Below, in pieces: positions 33,394 to 42,125 of a stretch of DNA of 64,000 nt. The translations under genes were made by a program, and so were the position numbers. The notes under the pieces are model-generated. The model saw nothing but the letters and a program-made list of their open reading frames with translations, had not been told where the DNA came from and did no database searches. This DNA comes from Comamonadaceae bacterium PBBC1 (GTDB taxonomy: Bacteria > Pseudomonadota > Gammaproteobacteria > Burkholderiales > Burkholderiaceae_C). The first letter of the stretch is position 1. Every line of letters begins with the position of its first letter. The stretch spans positions 140,706 to 204,705 of the forward strand of contig NKIP01000007.1 of assembly GCA_002256145.1 (NCBI GenBank), read 5' to 3'.

Positions 33394-33816
33394 ATGCGGG
33401 CAGTTATTGATACCAATGTGCTGTTGTCGGCTTTGCTGTGGGGCGGCACTCCGCGTGCGCTGCTGGAGCATGTGCGCAATGGCACGGTGACGCTGATCAG
33501 CAGTCCGGCGCTGCTAGCGGAATTGGCCCGCGTACTGGAGCGGCCCAAGTTTGATGTGGTTTTGTTGCGCTCGAATACATCACGGGCGCAGACGCTGGCA
33601 GAGGTGAGGCAACTGGCCGAGGTGATCGATCCGCCGCCGCTGGCGCAGCCGGTGTGCCGCGACCCGGATGATGATGTGGTGTTGACTCTGGCACTTGCGG
33701 CGCAGACCGATATCGTGATCTCGGGGGATGACGACTTGCTGTGCCTCAATCCCTTTGAAGGGATTCCGATTCTGACGCCAGCGCAGGCGCTGCATAGGGT
33801 GCTGGCGGCGCTGTAG
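33394..33816 (+). CDS. PIN-domain toxin
   Basis: MRAVIDTNVLLSALLWGGTPRALL ... CRDPDDDVVLTLALAAQTDIVISGDDDLL. Confidence 0.9.
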   Translation: MRAVIDTNVLLSALLWGGTPRALLEHVRNGTVTLISSPALLAELARVLERPKFDVVLLRSNTSRAQTLAEVRQLAEVIDPPPLAQPVCRDPDDDVVLTLALAAQTDIVISGDDDLLCLNPFEGIPILTPAQALHRVLAAL

Positions 33817-33843
33817 CCAACACCGCCACGCCGCCCGAGGTGG

Positions 33844-34026
33844 TCACAGTTTGTGACTAGCTCCCAGAACCCCAGTCTTAGCGGCTAATGGGTTGTGGTT
33901 GGTTTTTTTCATGCCTGCAGCGTGCAAGTAGTGGCGGTTTTCTGTAACGCCGTTGGATTTGAGTTCTTTTTCGAAAACGAGCGCGTTGTTATCGCCGTGC
34001 AGATACCAAGTGGTGCCGCGCATCAA
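33844..34026 (-). pseudogene. Rhs core fragment
   Basis: RGTTWYLHGDNNALVFEKELKSNGVTENRHYLHAAGM resembles Rhs core; same strand as the 31068-32570 Rhs. Confidence 0.75.
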
Positions 34027-34242
34027 TCAATTTTGAGTCGGTAGAACCTCCTTTAGTGGGTCAGTTTCAGTCGGTGGCAACAGGTGTCTTCATCGGGTGA
34101 TTTTCTGCCCCGGCTTGCTGTGATCCTCCAACGCCACCGATTCCGCACGAATTCGGATTTGAACCTCTGTGCGATCACCACCCGAATCGACGGAATCCAC
34201 ACTCATGACAAATAAGTACTTTGCCGAATCACCCAGGAGCGG

Positions 34243-34503
34243 CTAGGCGCGGATGTCGTTGATTGTGTCGTTTGGAATCGCACCGTTCGGCTCGAAGGAC
34301 ACGCTCGTCACACCCTCGAAAACAATGGAACCATCAGGCAAGTCTTCGGCCGTGTAGTCATCCCATGTGGCTGATCTGACCCGAGATATGCAAGTCGCCT
34401 GGACTTTGACTTCAGAATTCCAGCCGTCAATCAACACCGCCTTACAGCCGCGATCACCAACGTAGAAGGTCTTCAAAAATTCAACAACGTTCACAGCAGT
34501 CAT
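34243..34503 (-). CDS. hypothetical small protein, possible orphan immunity gene
   Basis: 86-aa ORF in a degenerate Rhs region. Confidence 0.5.
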   Translation of the reverse strand: MTAVNVVEFLKTFYVGDRGCKAVLIDGWNSEVKVQATCISRVRSATWDDYTAEDLPDGSIVFEGVTSVSFEPNGAIPNDTINDIRA

Positions 34504-34610
34504 TTAATAGGCCAATGTGCGGCGGGGCTGTTCCACGGAACGACGTTCCCCTGAACGTCCAGAGACGGCCCTTGACCTTTCATTTCAGTCCATGGTGAGT
34601 CAGATCCCGA

Positions 34611-35795
34611 TTAATTCTTGGCCAACCACCCCTTGAGCCTCTCCACCCCCTTTTCCAAGCGGCTCAGGTCTTTCGACGCAAAGCACCAGCGCAGCCAGCC
34701 CGCAGCCTCGGGCGCAAAGGCTTCGCCGGGGGCCAGCCCCAGACCGGCTTCGGCCACCAAACGCTTGGCCGTCAGCACCGCATCGGGATGTCCTTCCAGC
34801 TTGAAAAACGCGTACATGCCTCCCCTGGCCGGGGCCAGTTGCACGCCCGGCACAGCCTGCAACAAGGGCACCAGGGTGTCCCGGCAAGCTTTCAGATGCG
34901 CGACCACCCGGGGCGTGATGTCAGCGGTGTTTTGCAAAGCCACCACCCCTGCCTTTTGGGTGAAGACCGAGGCGCAGGAGGTGTTGAATTCGATCAACTT
35001 GCCCATGTGTTGTGTCATGGCAGCGGGCATGACCAGCCAGCCCAGGCGCCAGCCGGTCATCAAAAAACTCTTGGAAAAGCTATGCACCACGACCAAGCGG
35101 TCGTCGGGCTCGGCCACGTCCAGAAATGAAGGCGCGCAGCCGTTGGGGGTGTCGGTTTCGTAATACAGGCGCTCATACACCTCGTCGGCCAGCACCCAGG
35201 TGCCGGTAGCGCGGCAGTGCGCCAAAATTTCGGCTTGCTCGGTGCGGCCAAGTGTCCAGCCCGTGGGGTTGTTGGGCGAGTTGACGATGAGCATTCGGGT
35301 GGCGGGCGTGATGGCGGCTTTGAGGGCAGCCATGTCGAGCTGCCACTGGCCATTGACTGGACGCAGCGACACGCACTTCAGATTGGCCCCCATGACCAGC
35401 GCCTGCGCCGTCAGGTTGGGCCAGACGGGCGTAACGGCAACGACCTCGTCACCGGCGTCAATCAAGGCTTGCGCGGCCAGCATGAGCGCGTTCACACCGC
35501 CTGAGGTGATGGCGATGCGGTCCACCCCCACCGGGCCATGCAAGGCCGACATGTAGTCGGACACGGCCTGGCGCAGCTCGGGCAGGCCGAGGTTGTGTGA
35601 ATAAAAGGTCTCGCCGCGCTGCATCGAATCGATGGCGGCTTGGCGCACGATGTCGGGCGTGACCTCGTCGGACTCGCCAAACCAAAAGGCCAGCACGTCG
35701 GGTCTGCCCATGCCCGCGTTGGCGACTTCACGGATGCGGGACTCTTCCAGGTCCATGACGGCCTGGCGCATGAAAGGGGGGGTCTTGGAGTTCAT
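34611..35795 (-). CDS. pyridoxal-phosphate aminotransferase, class I/II
   Basis: NSPNNPTGW, VVVHSFSKSFLMTGWRLGW. Confidence 0.93.
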   Translation of the reverse strand: MNSKTPPFMRQAVMDLEESRIREVANAGMGRPDVLAFWFGESDEVTPDIVRQAAIDSMQRGETFYSHNLGLPELRQAVSDYMSALHGPVGVDRIAITSGGVNALMLAAQALIDAGDEVVAVTPVWPNLTAQALVMGANLKCVSLRPVNGQWQLDMAALKAAITPATRMLIVNSPNNPTGWTLGRTEQAEILAHCRATGTWVLADEVYERLYYETDTPNGCAPSFLDVAEPDDRLVVVHSFSKSFLMTGWRLGWLVMPAAMTQHMGKLIEFNTSCASVFTQKAGVVALQNTADITPRVVAHLKACRDTLVPLLQAVPGVQLAPARGGMYAFFKLEGHPDAVLTAKRLVAEAGLGLAPGEAFAPEAAGWLRWCFASKDLSRLEKGVERLKGWLAKN

Positions 35796-35896
35796 GCACC
35801 GATCGTAAGGGCTGCCACGCTAGGGCCTTGTCACCCTTTGCACAGCGGCCTGACCTGCCTATGATGAAGGGCATCAAAAACATCAGGGAGACAGGC

Positions 35897-36169
35897 ATGA
35901 AACAGCCCAATTTTGCCCACACGCTGGCCCACATGGTGCTGGCCCTGGCTTTAACCGGCGCTGCCCCCGTGTGCAGCGCGGTGGACACCTTCACCGCCAC
36001 CACCGGCGCTGAACAACCGGCCAAAGGCAAAAAGGCCAAGGCAGGCAAAGCCCCCAAAATGCCCAACGACAAATCGGGATCAGAAAACCGGGCCGAGCGC
36101 GACAAACGGCTGCTGCGCGAATGCAAAGGCCGCCCCAACGCTGGGGCGTGCGAAGGCTACGCCAACTAA
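35897..36169 (+). CDS. small secreted basic protein
   Basis: Signal peptide-like N-terminus MKQPNFAHTLAHMVLALALTGAAPVCSA; lysine-rich body, ending RLLRECKGRPNAGACEGYAN. Confidence 0.6.
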   Translation: MKQPNFAHTLAHMVLALALTGAAPVCSAVDTFTATTGAEQPAKGKKAKAGKAPKMPNDKSGSENRAERDKRLLRECKGRPNAGACEGYAN

Positions 36170-38322
36170 ACCCACCACAGCCGCAAGCCGCTGGCCCGCA
36201 CACTGGGCCGGGCCATGGCAGCGTTGAGCAGACCGGCCTGGCCTTCAATCAGGGTGAACTGCTCGCGGGCGCGGGTGATGCCGGTGTAGACCAATTCGCG
36301 CGTCAACAAATCGGCTGCGCCCGCAGGCAAAACCATGGCGGTGTGTGCGAATTCCGAACCCTGGCTTTTGTGCACCGTCATGACAAAAGCCGTTTCGGCA
36401 TGGGCCAAGCGTGACACGCTGACCGAGCGCAGTTGCTCACCGTCCAGAAACCAGACCTTGAGCACCCCTTGGTGGTTGGGTAAAACCACCCCCACATCGC
36501 CGTTGAACACGCCCAGCTGGGCATCGTTGCGCGTGACCATGACTGGGCGGCCGGCAAACCATTCACCTTGGGGCTTGAGCCACCCGGCATCGGCCAGCGC
36601 CTTTTGCACGGCCAAGTTGAGCGCCTGCGTGCCCCAATCGCCCTGGTGCACAGCGCACAAAATCCGAAAACGATCAAAAGCGAGCAACACGCTGCGAACC
36701 CAATGGCCGTGCGCTGGCGCGTCCAGACCTGCAGGGCTTGGTGTGAGGAGCCTCAAGTAATCGGTGTAAGAAGAATGGCCCGTGTGGCCCAGCGCCAGCG
36801 CACACACGGTCTGGGGGGTGTCTGGTTGCAAAGCCTGCAAGGGCCAGGCCAAGGTGTTGCCACCCCGAAGGCACGCCCAAGCGGCATCGGCGTCACCGGT
36901 ATTCACGGCCAGGGCCAGCTGCCCAATCGGGCCTTCGAAGCGACGGCTTTGCCGCAGCATCACGGTTTGCTGGGCCAGGGCCGAGACCGACTGCCCGGCT
37001 TTGGCCTGAAACCGGGGGGCCAGGCTTTGCCCCGCCGCCGCCTGCGCAAAGCGCCAAGTTTCGGGCAAGTAAGCGCCTTGGGCGGCGTCGCGGCACACAT
37101 CCCCCAGCACCGCGCCAGCCTCCACCGAGGCCAATTGGTCTTTGTCGCCCAGCAACACCAATCGCGCCGTGGGGGGCAGCGCTTGCAGCAGGGCGTCCAT
37201 CATTTCCAGATGCACCATCGAGGCTTCGTCCACGATCAACACATCAACATCGAGCGGATTGGCCGCGTGGTGGCGGAACATGCGGGTGTCGGGCCGAGCC
37301 CCCAAAAGCGCATGCAAAGTACGCGCGGGGCCAATGCGCTGAATGAGGGTGTCCAAGTCCAGCAGTGCATCGCTCTGGGCCGTGCCTGTTGCATGGGCGG
37401 TTTCGGACACGTTCAGTGATTGCACTTTGAGTGCTTTGAGCGAACCGTCAATCGACTGCTTGAGTCGGGCGGCGGCCTTGCCCGTGGGCGCCGCCAATGC
37501 CACACGCAAAGGATGAGGCCCCTCGTGCAAAGCAAGCAGCAAAGCCAGCAAACGTGCTGCGGTGTAGGTTTTGCCCGTGCCCGGCCCCCCGGTGATGACC
37601 GACAAATGCGAACGCAAAGCCACGGCGCAGGCCAGCTTTTGCCAGTCGGTCTGCGCCTCGGCGGCCTTGTTTGAGTCGGGCAAGGCCTTCGCCCCCCCAC
37701 CCTCCAGCGCTTGGCCAAAAAAGCGGTCCAGCCACACCCGCGCCAAAGCTTCGACCACAGGCACCGCATTTTGGGCACGTTGCAGCAGGTTTTGGCCCAC
37801 CCGCTCTTCGTAAACACGGTAGCGGCGCAAGTAAAGCAAGGGGGCGTCCTCGGTGCCTCCCAACACCAAGGGCTGGCCAAGGTCAGGCGCACTGGCCAGG
37901 CGCAGGCAAGCAGGCGGTGCTGCCCGCAAGGCGACGCTCCAAGCTTGTGCGCTGGGGGGCATGTGGGCCCACAAGGCGGGCAAGCCCAGTGCAAAGGCCT
38001 GCACCTCGGGGGCCGCCGCACCGAGCCAATCCACAGGCGGCGCAGCCAAGGCGTGCACGGCCAAACAGGTATGACCGCGCCCCTCCATTTGCGCCAGCAC
38101 GGCAGCGGCCACCAACACGGCAGGTGATGTGGTCGCGTCCAGGCGATGCAGTTGGGTGGCCAAAGCACTGTCCAGGCGGCGCAACCAGCCCAGCTCGGCC
38201 CAAGCGTGCAGCCACAGCAAGCAGTGTTCGGCGTTCAAACCGTGCACAGGCACATCGTTGACCCAATCCATTTGGGCGGCCTGCGCCAAAACGGCGGTTG
38301 GTGGGGTTTTGCGCTGGTTCAT
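36166..38322 (-). CDS. recD: exodeoxyribonuclease V subunit alpha
   Basis: VITGGPGTGKTYTAARLLALL, DVLIVDEASMVHLEMM, TVHKSQGSEF. Confidence 0.95.
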   Translation of the reverse strand: MNQRKTPPTAVLAQAAQMDWVNDVPVHGLNAEHCLLWLHAWAELGWLRRLDSALATQLHRLDATTSPAVLVAAAVLAQMEGRGHTCLAVHALAAPPVDWLGAAAPEVQAFALGLPALWAHMPPSAQAWSVALRAAPPACLRLASAPDLGQPLVLGGTEDAPLLYLRRYRVYEERVGQNLLQRAQNAVPVVEALARVWLDRFFGQALEGGGAKALPDSNKAAEAQTDWQKLACAVALRSHLSVITGGPGTGKTYTAARLLALLLALHEGPHPLRVALAAPTGKAAARLKQSIDGSLKALKVQSLNVSETAHATGTAQSDALLDLDTLIQRIGPARTLHALLGARPDTRMFRHHAANPLDVDVLIVDEASMVHLEMMDALLQALPPTARLVLLGDKDQLASVEAGAVLGDVCRDAAQGAYLPETWRFAQAAAGQSLAPRFQAKAGQSVSALAQQTVMLRQSRRFEGPIGQLALAVNTGDADAAWACLRGGNTLAWPLQALQPDTPQTVCALALGHTGHSSYTDYLRLLTPSPAGLDAPAHGHWVRSVLLAFDRFRILCAVHQGDWGTQALNLAVQKALADAGWLKPQGEWFAGRPVMVTRNDAQLGVFNGDVGVVLPNHQGVLKVWFLDGEQLRSVSVSRLAHAETAFVMTVHKSQGSEFAHTAMVLPAGAADLLTRELVYTGITRAREQFTLIEGQAGLLNAAMARPSVRASGLRLWWV

Positions 38323-41300
38323 GAACACACTCCTGACGGCTCTGGTGCATCCACAACACCCCCCAACATCGCATCCAGGCCGTCCATCAAGGCCGTCGGT
38401 GCAGGCAAACAGCAGCAACCACCCACAGGCCCGTCTATGCCACGCATGAACAGGTACACCGCGCCCCCCAGATGCTGGGCCGGGTCATACGCTGCGCCCA
38501 GACGTGAGCGCAGCAAACGGTGCAGGGCCAACATGTAAAGCGCGGCCTGCACCTCATAGCGGTGCTCGGCCATGGCTTGGTCCAGGGCCTCGGCGCTGTA
38601 GTTTGCATCTTGAGCGCCCAAGTGGTTGGACTTGTAGTCCAGCACCCAGTAGCGCCCCGCGTGCTCGAACACCAGATCGGCAAAGCCCATGAGCATGCCG
38701 TGCAACTGGGCGTCGGGCAGCTGGGGCCGTGCCACACCGGGCAGCAAATGCTGCTGACACAGGGTGTCGATTTCTCGGGCATGCAAGCGCTCGGCCGGCA
38801 GCCAAAACTCCATCTCGGGCAGCACGGTTTGCAGCGCGTTCAGAGCCACATGGGGTCCACGACCGGGGCTCCCCAGGGGCTGGGCCACCAAACGCGACAA
38901 CCACTGCACCACGCCATCGGCCTGCGCTGTGTAGCCCGAGCGCTCGCAGCGCTTGGCCAGGCGTTCGGCGGTGGGGGTGCCCGGCTCCAGCACAAAACCC
39001 TCGGCGGCCAGCCACTCCATTTGGTCGTGCAAAAAATTGCCCGCACTCGGTCCACGGGCAAAGCTGTGCCAAGGCGCTGTCTGTCCTGATTTCTCTGATT
39101 GCGCCAAGGCGTCAGGGCTCAAGGCTGTTTGCAGCTCAATCGGCAGAGATTCGGGCCAAGCCGTGGCGACCTCCTCCTTGTCAGATTCGTCATCGGCGCG
39201 GCGTGGTGTGGCCATGTCCAAACTGGTCAAACCGGTCGCCAGGGAGGTGGATGGTATCAAAGCCGAGCCTGACATGGCCTGAGAAGACAAGCCCCGTGTC
39301 AGCCGAGAAAAACTCGCGATGCCCCAGGTTTTGTCAATGCGGGCATTACAAACCAAGGCCTCGCGCAGTGCCAGAGGCTGCTCGGTGCGCTGCCAGCGGG
39401 TCAGGCTGACCGTTTGCGGCGCGAGCACAAACCGCACCGACAGTGCACCGCCCTGGGCATTGGTTTGCAAACTCTGCAGCTTGGGCCACCAGCCGGTTTC
39501 GTCGGGCTCGTCGCCCCCCGCCAGCAAATGGCCTGACGCGCTGTCGTGGTTGACACACTTTTTGCCGTTGCCGCGCTTGACCGGGCTCCAGCCCACCCAC
39601 AGCGCATGCCGTGCCCGGGTCAGCGCCACGTACCACAAACGCAGGTCTTCGCGCAGGCGGTCTTGGTCGGCCGCTTGTGCATCGGTCCGGTCAAAGTCCA
39701 GCGTCCAGTGGCGGTCGCCACCCGCCTGGCCGACCTGCATGACAGACGCTTTGCCAGCCGTCACTTCGCGGTGGCTGTGTGCAAAGGGCAGGCACACCAC
39801 CGGGTACTCCAGGCCCTTGCTGGCGTGGATGGTGATGACCTTGACCAGGTCTTCGTCGCTTTCCAGGCGCACGGTTTTTTCTTCGCTCTCGCCCGCGTTG
39901 CCGTCCAAGGCTTCGTCGATTTGCTGAAGCAACCAGCGGATCAGGGACTGCTCGCCATCGAGCTGGCTGCTGGCCGTTTGCAGCAACTCGGCCAAATGCA
40001 GCACATTGGTCAAACGCCGCTCGCCATCGGACTGACCACGCCAGCGGCCTGCCAGTTGCAGCCTGTGCAGCGACTGGCGCAACATGGCCAGCACGCCCTG
40101 GGTTTGCCAGATCTGGTGCAGCTCGCGCATTTGTTCGGCACGCTGGTCCAGCAAGTCGTCTTGGGTGGCCAGCGCGTGCAACTCGGCCAGCGACAAGCCC
40201 ACGGTGCGTGTGCCCAGTGCTGCTCGCACGCGTCGCATGTCCTGGGGCTCGGCCACACCGCGCAGCCACAAACACAGGTCCTGCGCCTCGTCACTGGCAA
40301 ACACAGAATCGCGGTCGGACAAATACACCGAAGCCACACCCCGCCGGCGCAGCGCATCGCGCACAGCAGCGGCCTCGACCCCGGTGCGCACCAGCACGGC
40401 AATGTCCTTGGGCTTGAGCGGTGCATCGCCTTGTTGAGGGTGCACAAAGCGGGCATTCGGGTCACTCAGCCAGGCCACGATCTGTTCGGCGCACAAGGCC
40501 GACAGGTGCACACGCGCATCGCGCTGGCTGCGCAGCGTGGCGTCGTGCACCAGGGTCATGGCCGGGACGGCGCCGCCGCTGACATGCAGCACTTCGGCAC
40601 GGCCGTGCGCTTTCACGCTCTGAAAAGGCAAAGGGTCCTCCAAAGCGGTGCGGTAGCCAAAGGCATCTGCTGGAATTTCAAACCAACGGTTGACCGCATC
40701 GACCATGGCCTGGGTGGACCGGAAATTGGTGCCCAGCACATGGTGGCGGCCTTCGGTGGCGCGACGCGCGGCCAGGTAGCTGTGAATGTCGGCCCCCCGA
40801 AAACCATAAATCGATTGTTTGGGGTCACCGATCAACAACAAGGCCGTGTCCTGGCGGTTGTCGGCTGTGCGGTAAATGCGGTCAAAAATGCGGAACTGCA
40901 GCGGTGAGGTGTCTTGAAACTCGTCGATCAAGGCCACCGGAAACTGCTCACGCAGGCGCTGCGCCAGACGCTCGCCCGACTCCGGGTCGGCCAGCGCCAC
41001 ATCCAGGCGCTCCAGCATGTCGGCAAAACCAAACAAGCCGCTGCGCCGCTTGAGCTCATTCATGCGTTGCAGCACATGGCTGCGGGCATGCAGCCGAGCC
41101 TGCTGCTGCGGGTCGGGCAAGACTTTCAAAGCGGCCTGCAAATCGGCGTAGGCCTGGCTTTCGGGCGGCAAGGTCACCGGGTCTTCGCCAGGATTGCGGC
41201 ACGCCATCAGGCCTTCGGGGGTGAAGCGGTACCAACCCGCTTTCATGGCCGCTTCCAGGGCCTGGCCATCGCCCGGGCCTTGCGACCATGCTTTGAGCAT

Positions 41301-42125
41301 TCCCAGCCAATCGGCGGATTTTTTGACCGTCAGCTTGTGGCCATTCCAACCGTGGTTTCTGGGGGCCAGTTGCGCCTCGATCCAGCCCAGCAAGTTGTCG
41401 GCTTGGACATCCCAACCGGTTTTGAGGGTTTGCAGCTGCGCCTCTCGCTCGGCCAAGGCAGCCGCGTAAACCTGCGCCAGCGTGCCCGGTGGGGTCTCGG
41501 GCAGGGGCACGGCCATCAGGGCACGCATATCAGCTTCCAGAGCGGGCACGTCGCGCCAAATGGTTTGCACCTGCGCCACTTGCTCGGGGGGCATGGGGTA
41601 GAGCTGTTGGCGCCAATAGTCCTGCACCGCCTCCAGGCGCAGCGCCGCCTCGTCGCCGACCAGGTTTTCTTCAAACAGGTTGCCGCTGTCAAAGGCGTGC
41701 TCGCGCAGCATGCGCTGGCACCAAGCGTCGATGGTATAGACGGACGCATCGTCCATGGCTTGGGCCGCCAGCGCCAAACGGTAGGCCGCTTGCTCACGCA
41801 CACGCCCTTCGGGGTAGTCGGCCATCAGTCGCATCAAAAATGCATCCTCACTGCGGGCCAGGCCCCGAAAAACCTGCGCAGCTTCGGTCAGGCGGGCACG
41901 AATGCGGTCCGACAACTCCCGCGTTGCGGCGCGGGTGAAGGTCATGACCAGCACGTCTTGCGGCAGCATGGGGCGCACGGGCGCGGTGTCTGCGTCGCCA
42001 TGGCCCAGCACCAGGCGCACATAAAGCGCAGCAATCGTCCAGGTTTTGCCAGTCCCGGCGCTGGCCTCGATCAGGTGGCTGCCGCGCAGCGGGAAGCCGG
42101 GGGCGTCCAGGGCATGGGCACTCAT
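38319..42125 (-). CDS. recB: exodeoxyribonuclease V subunit beta
   Basis: IEASAGTGKTWTIAALYVRLVLG, VALIDEFQDTSPLQFRIFDRIY, WVLDYKSNHLG nuclease motif. Confidence 0.96.
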   Translation of the reverse strand: MSAHALDAPGFPLRGSHLIEASAGTGKTWTIAALYVRLVLGHGDADTAPVRPMLPQDVLVMTFTRAATRELSDRIRARLTEAAQVFRGLARSEDAFLMRLMADYPEGRVREQAAYRLALAAQAMDDASVYTIDAWCQRMLREHAFDSGNLFEENLVGDEAALRLEAVQDYWRQQLYPMPPEQVAQVQTIWRDVPALEADMRALMAVPLPETPPGTLAQVYAAALAEREAQLQTLKTGWDVQADNLLGWIEAQLAPRNHGWNGHKLTVKKSADWLGMLKAWSQGPGDGQALEAAMKAGWYRFTPEGLMACRNPGEDPVTLPPESQAYADLQAALKVLPDPQQQARLHARSHVLQRMNELKRRSGLFGFADMLERLDVALADPESGERLAQRLREQFPVALIDEFQDTSPLQFRIFDRIYRTADNRQDTALLLIGDPKQSIYGFRGADIHSYLAARRATEGRHHVLGTNFRSTQAMVDAVNRWFEIPADAFGYRTALEDPLPFQSVKAHGRAEVLHVSGGAVPAMTLVHDATLRSQRDARVHLSALCAEQIVAWLSDPNARFVHPQQGDAPLKPKDIAVLVRTGVEAAAVRDALRRRGVASVYLSDRDSVFASDEAQDLCLWLRGVAEPQDMRRVRAALGTRTVGLSLAELHALATQDDLLDQRAEQMRELHQIWQTQGVLAMLRQSLHRLQLAGRWRGQSDGERRLTNVLHLAELLQTASSQLDGEQSLIRWLLQQIDEALDGNAGESEEKTVRLESDEDLVKVITIHASKGLEYPVVCLPFAHSHREVTAGKASVMQVGQAGGDRHWTLDFDRTDAQAADQDRLREDLRLWYVALTRARHALWVGWSPVKRGNGKKCVNHDSASGHLLAGGDEPDETGWWPKLQSLQTNAQGGALSVRFVLAPQTVSLTRWQRTEQPLALREALVCNARIDKTWGIASFSRLTRGLSSQAMSGSALIPSTSLATGLTSLDMATPRRADDESDKEEVATAWPESLPIELQTALSPDALAQSEKSGQTAPWHSFARGPSAGNFLHDQMEWLAAEGFVLEPGTPTAERLAKRCERSGYTAQADGVVQWLSRLVAQPLGSPGRGPHVALNALQTVLPEMEFWLPAERLHAREIDTLCQQHLLPGVARPQLPDAQLHGMLMGFADLVFEHAGRYWVLDYKSNHLGAQDANYSAEALDQAMAEHRYEVQAALYMLALHRLLRSRLGAAYDPAQHLGGAVYLFMRGIDGPVGGCCCLPAPTALMDGLDAMLGGVVDAPEPSGVCS

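Noticed and set aside
34026-34090. Possible IS21/IS481-type end (gtgggtcagtttcagtcggtgg)
   Set aside because: Only a vague resemblance to IS termini; no transposase or matching inverted repeat seen.
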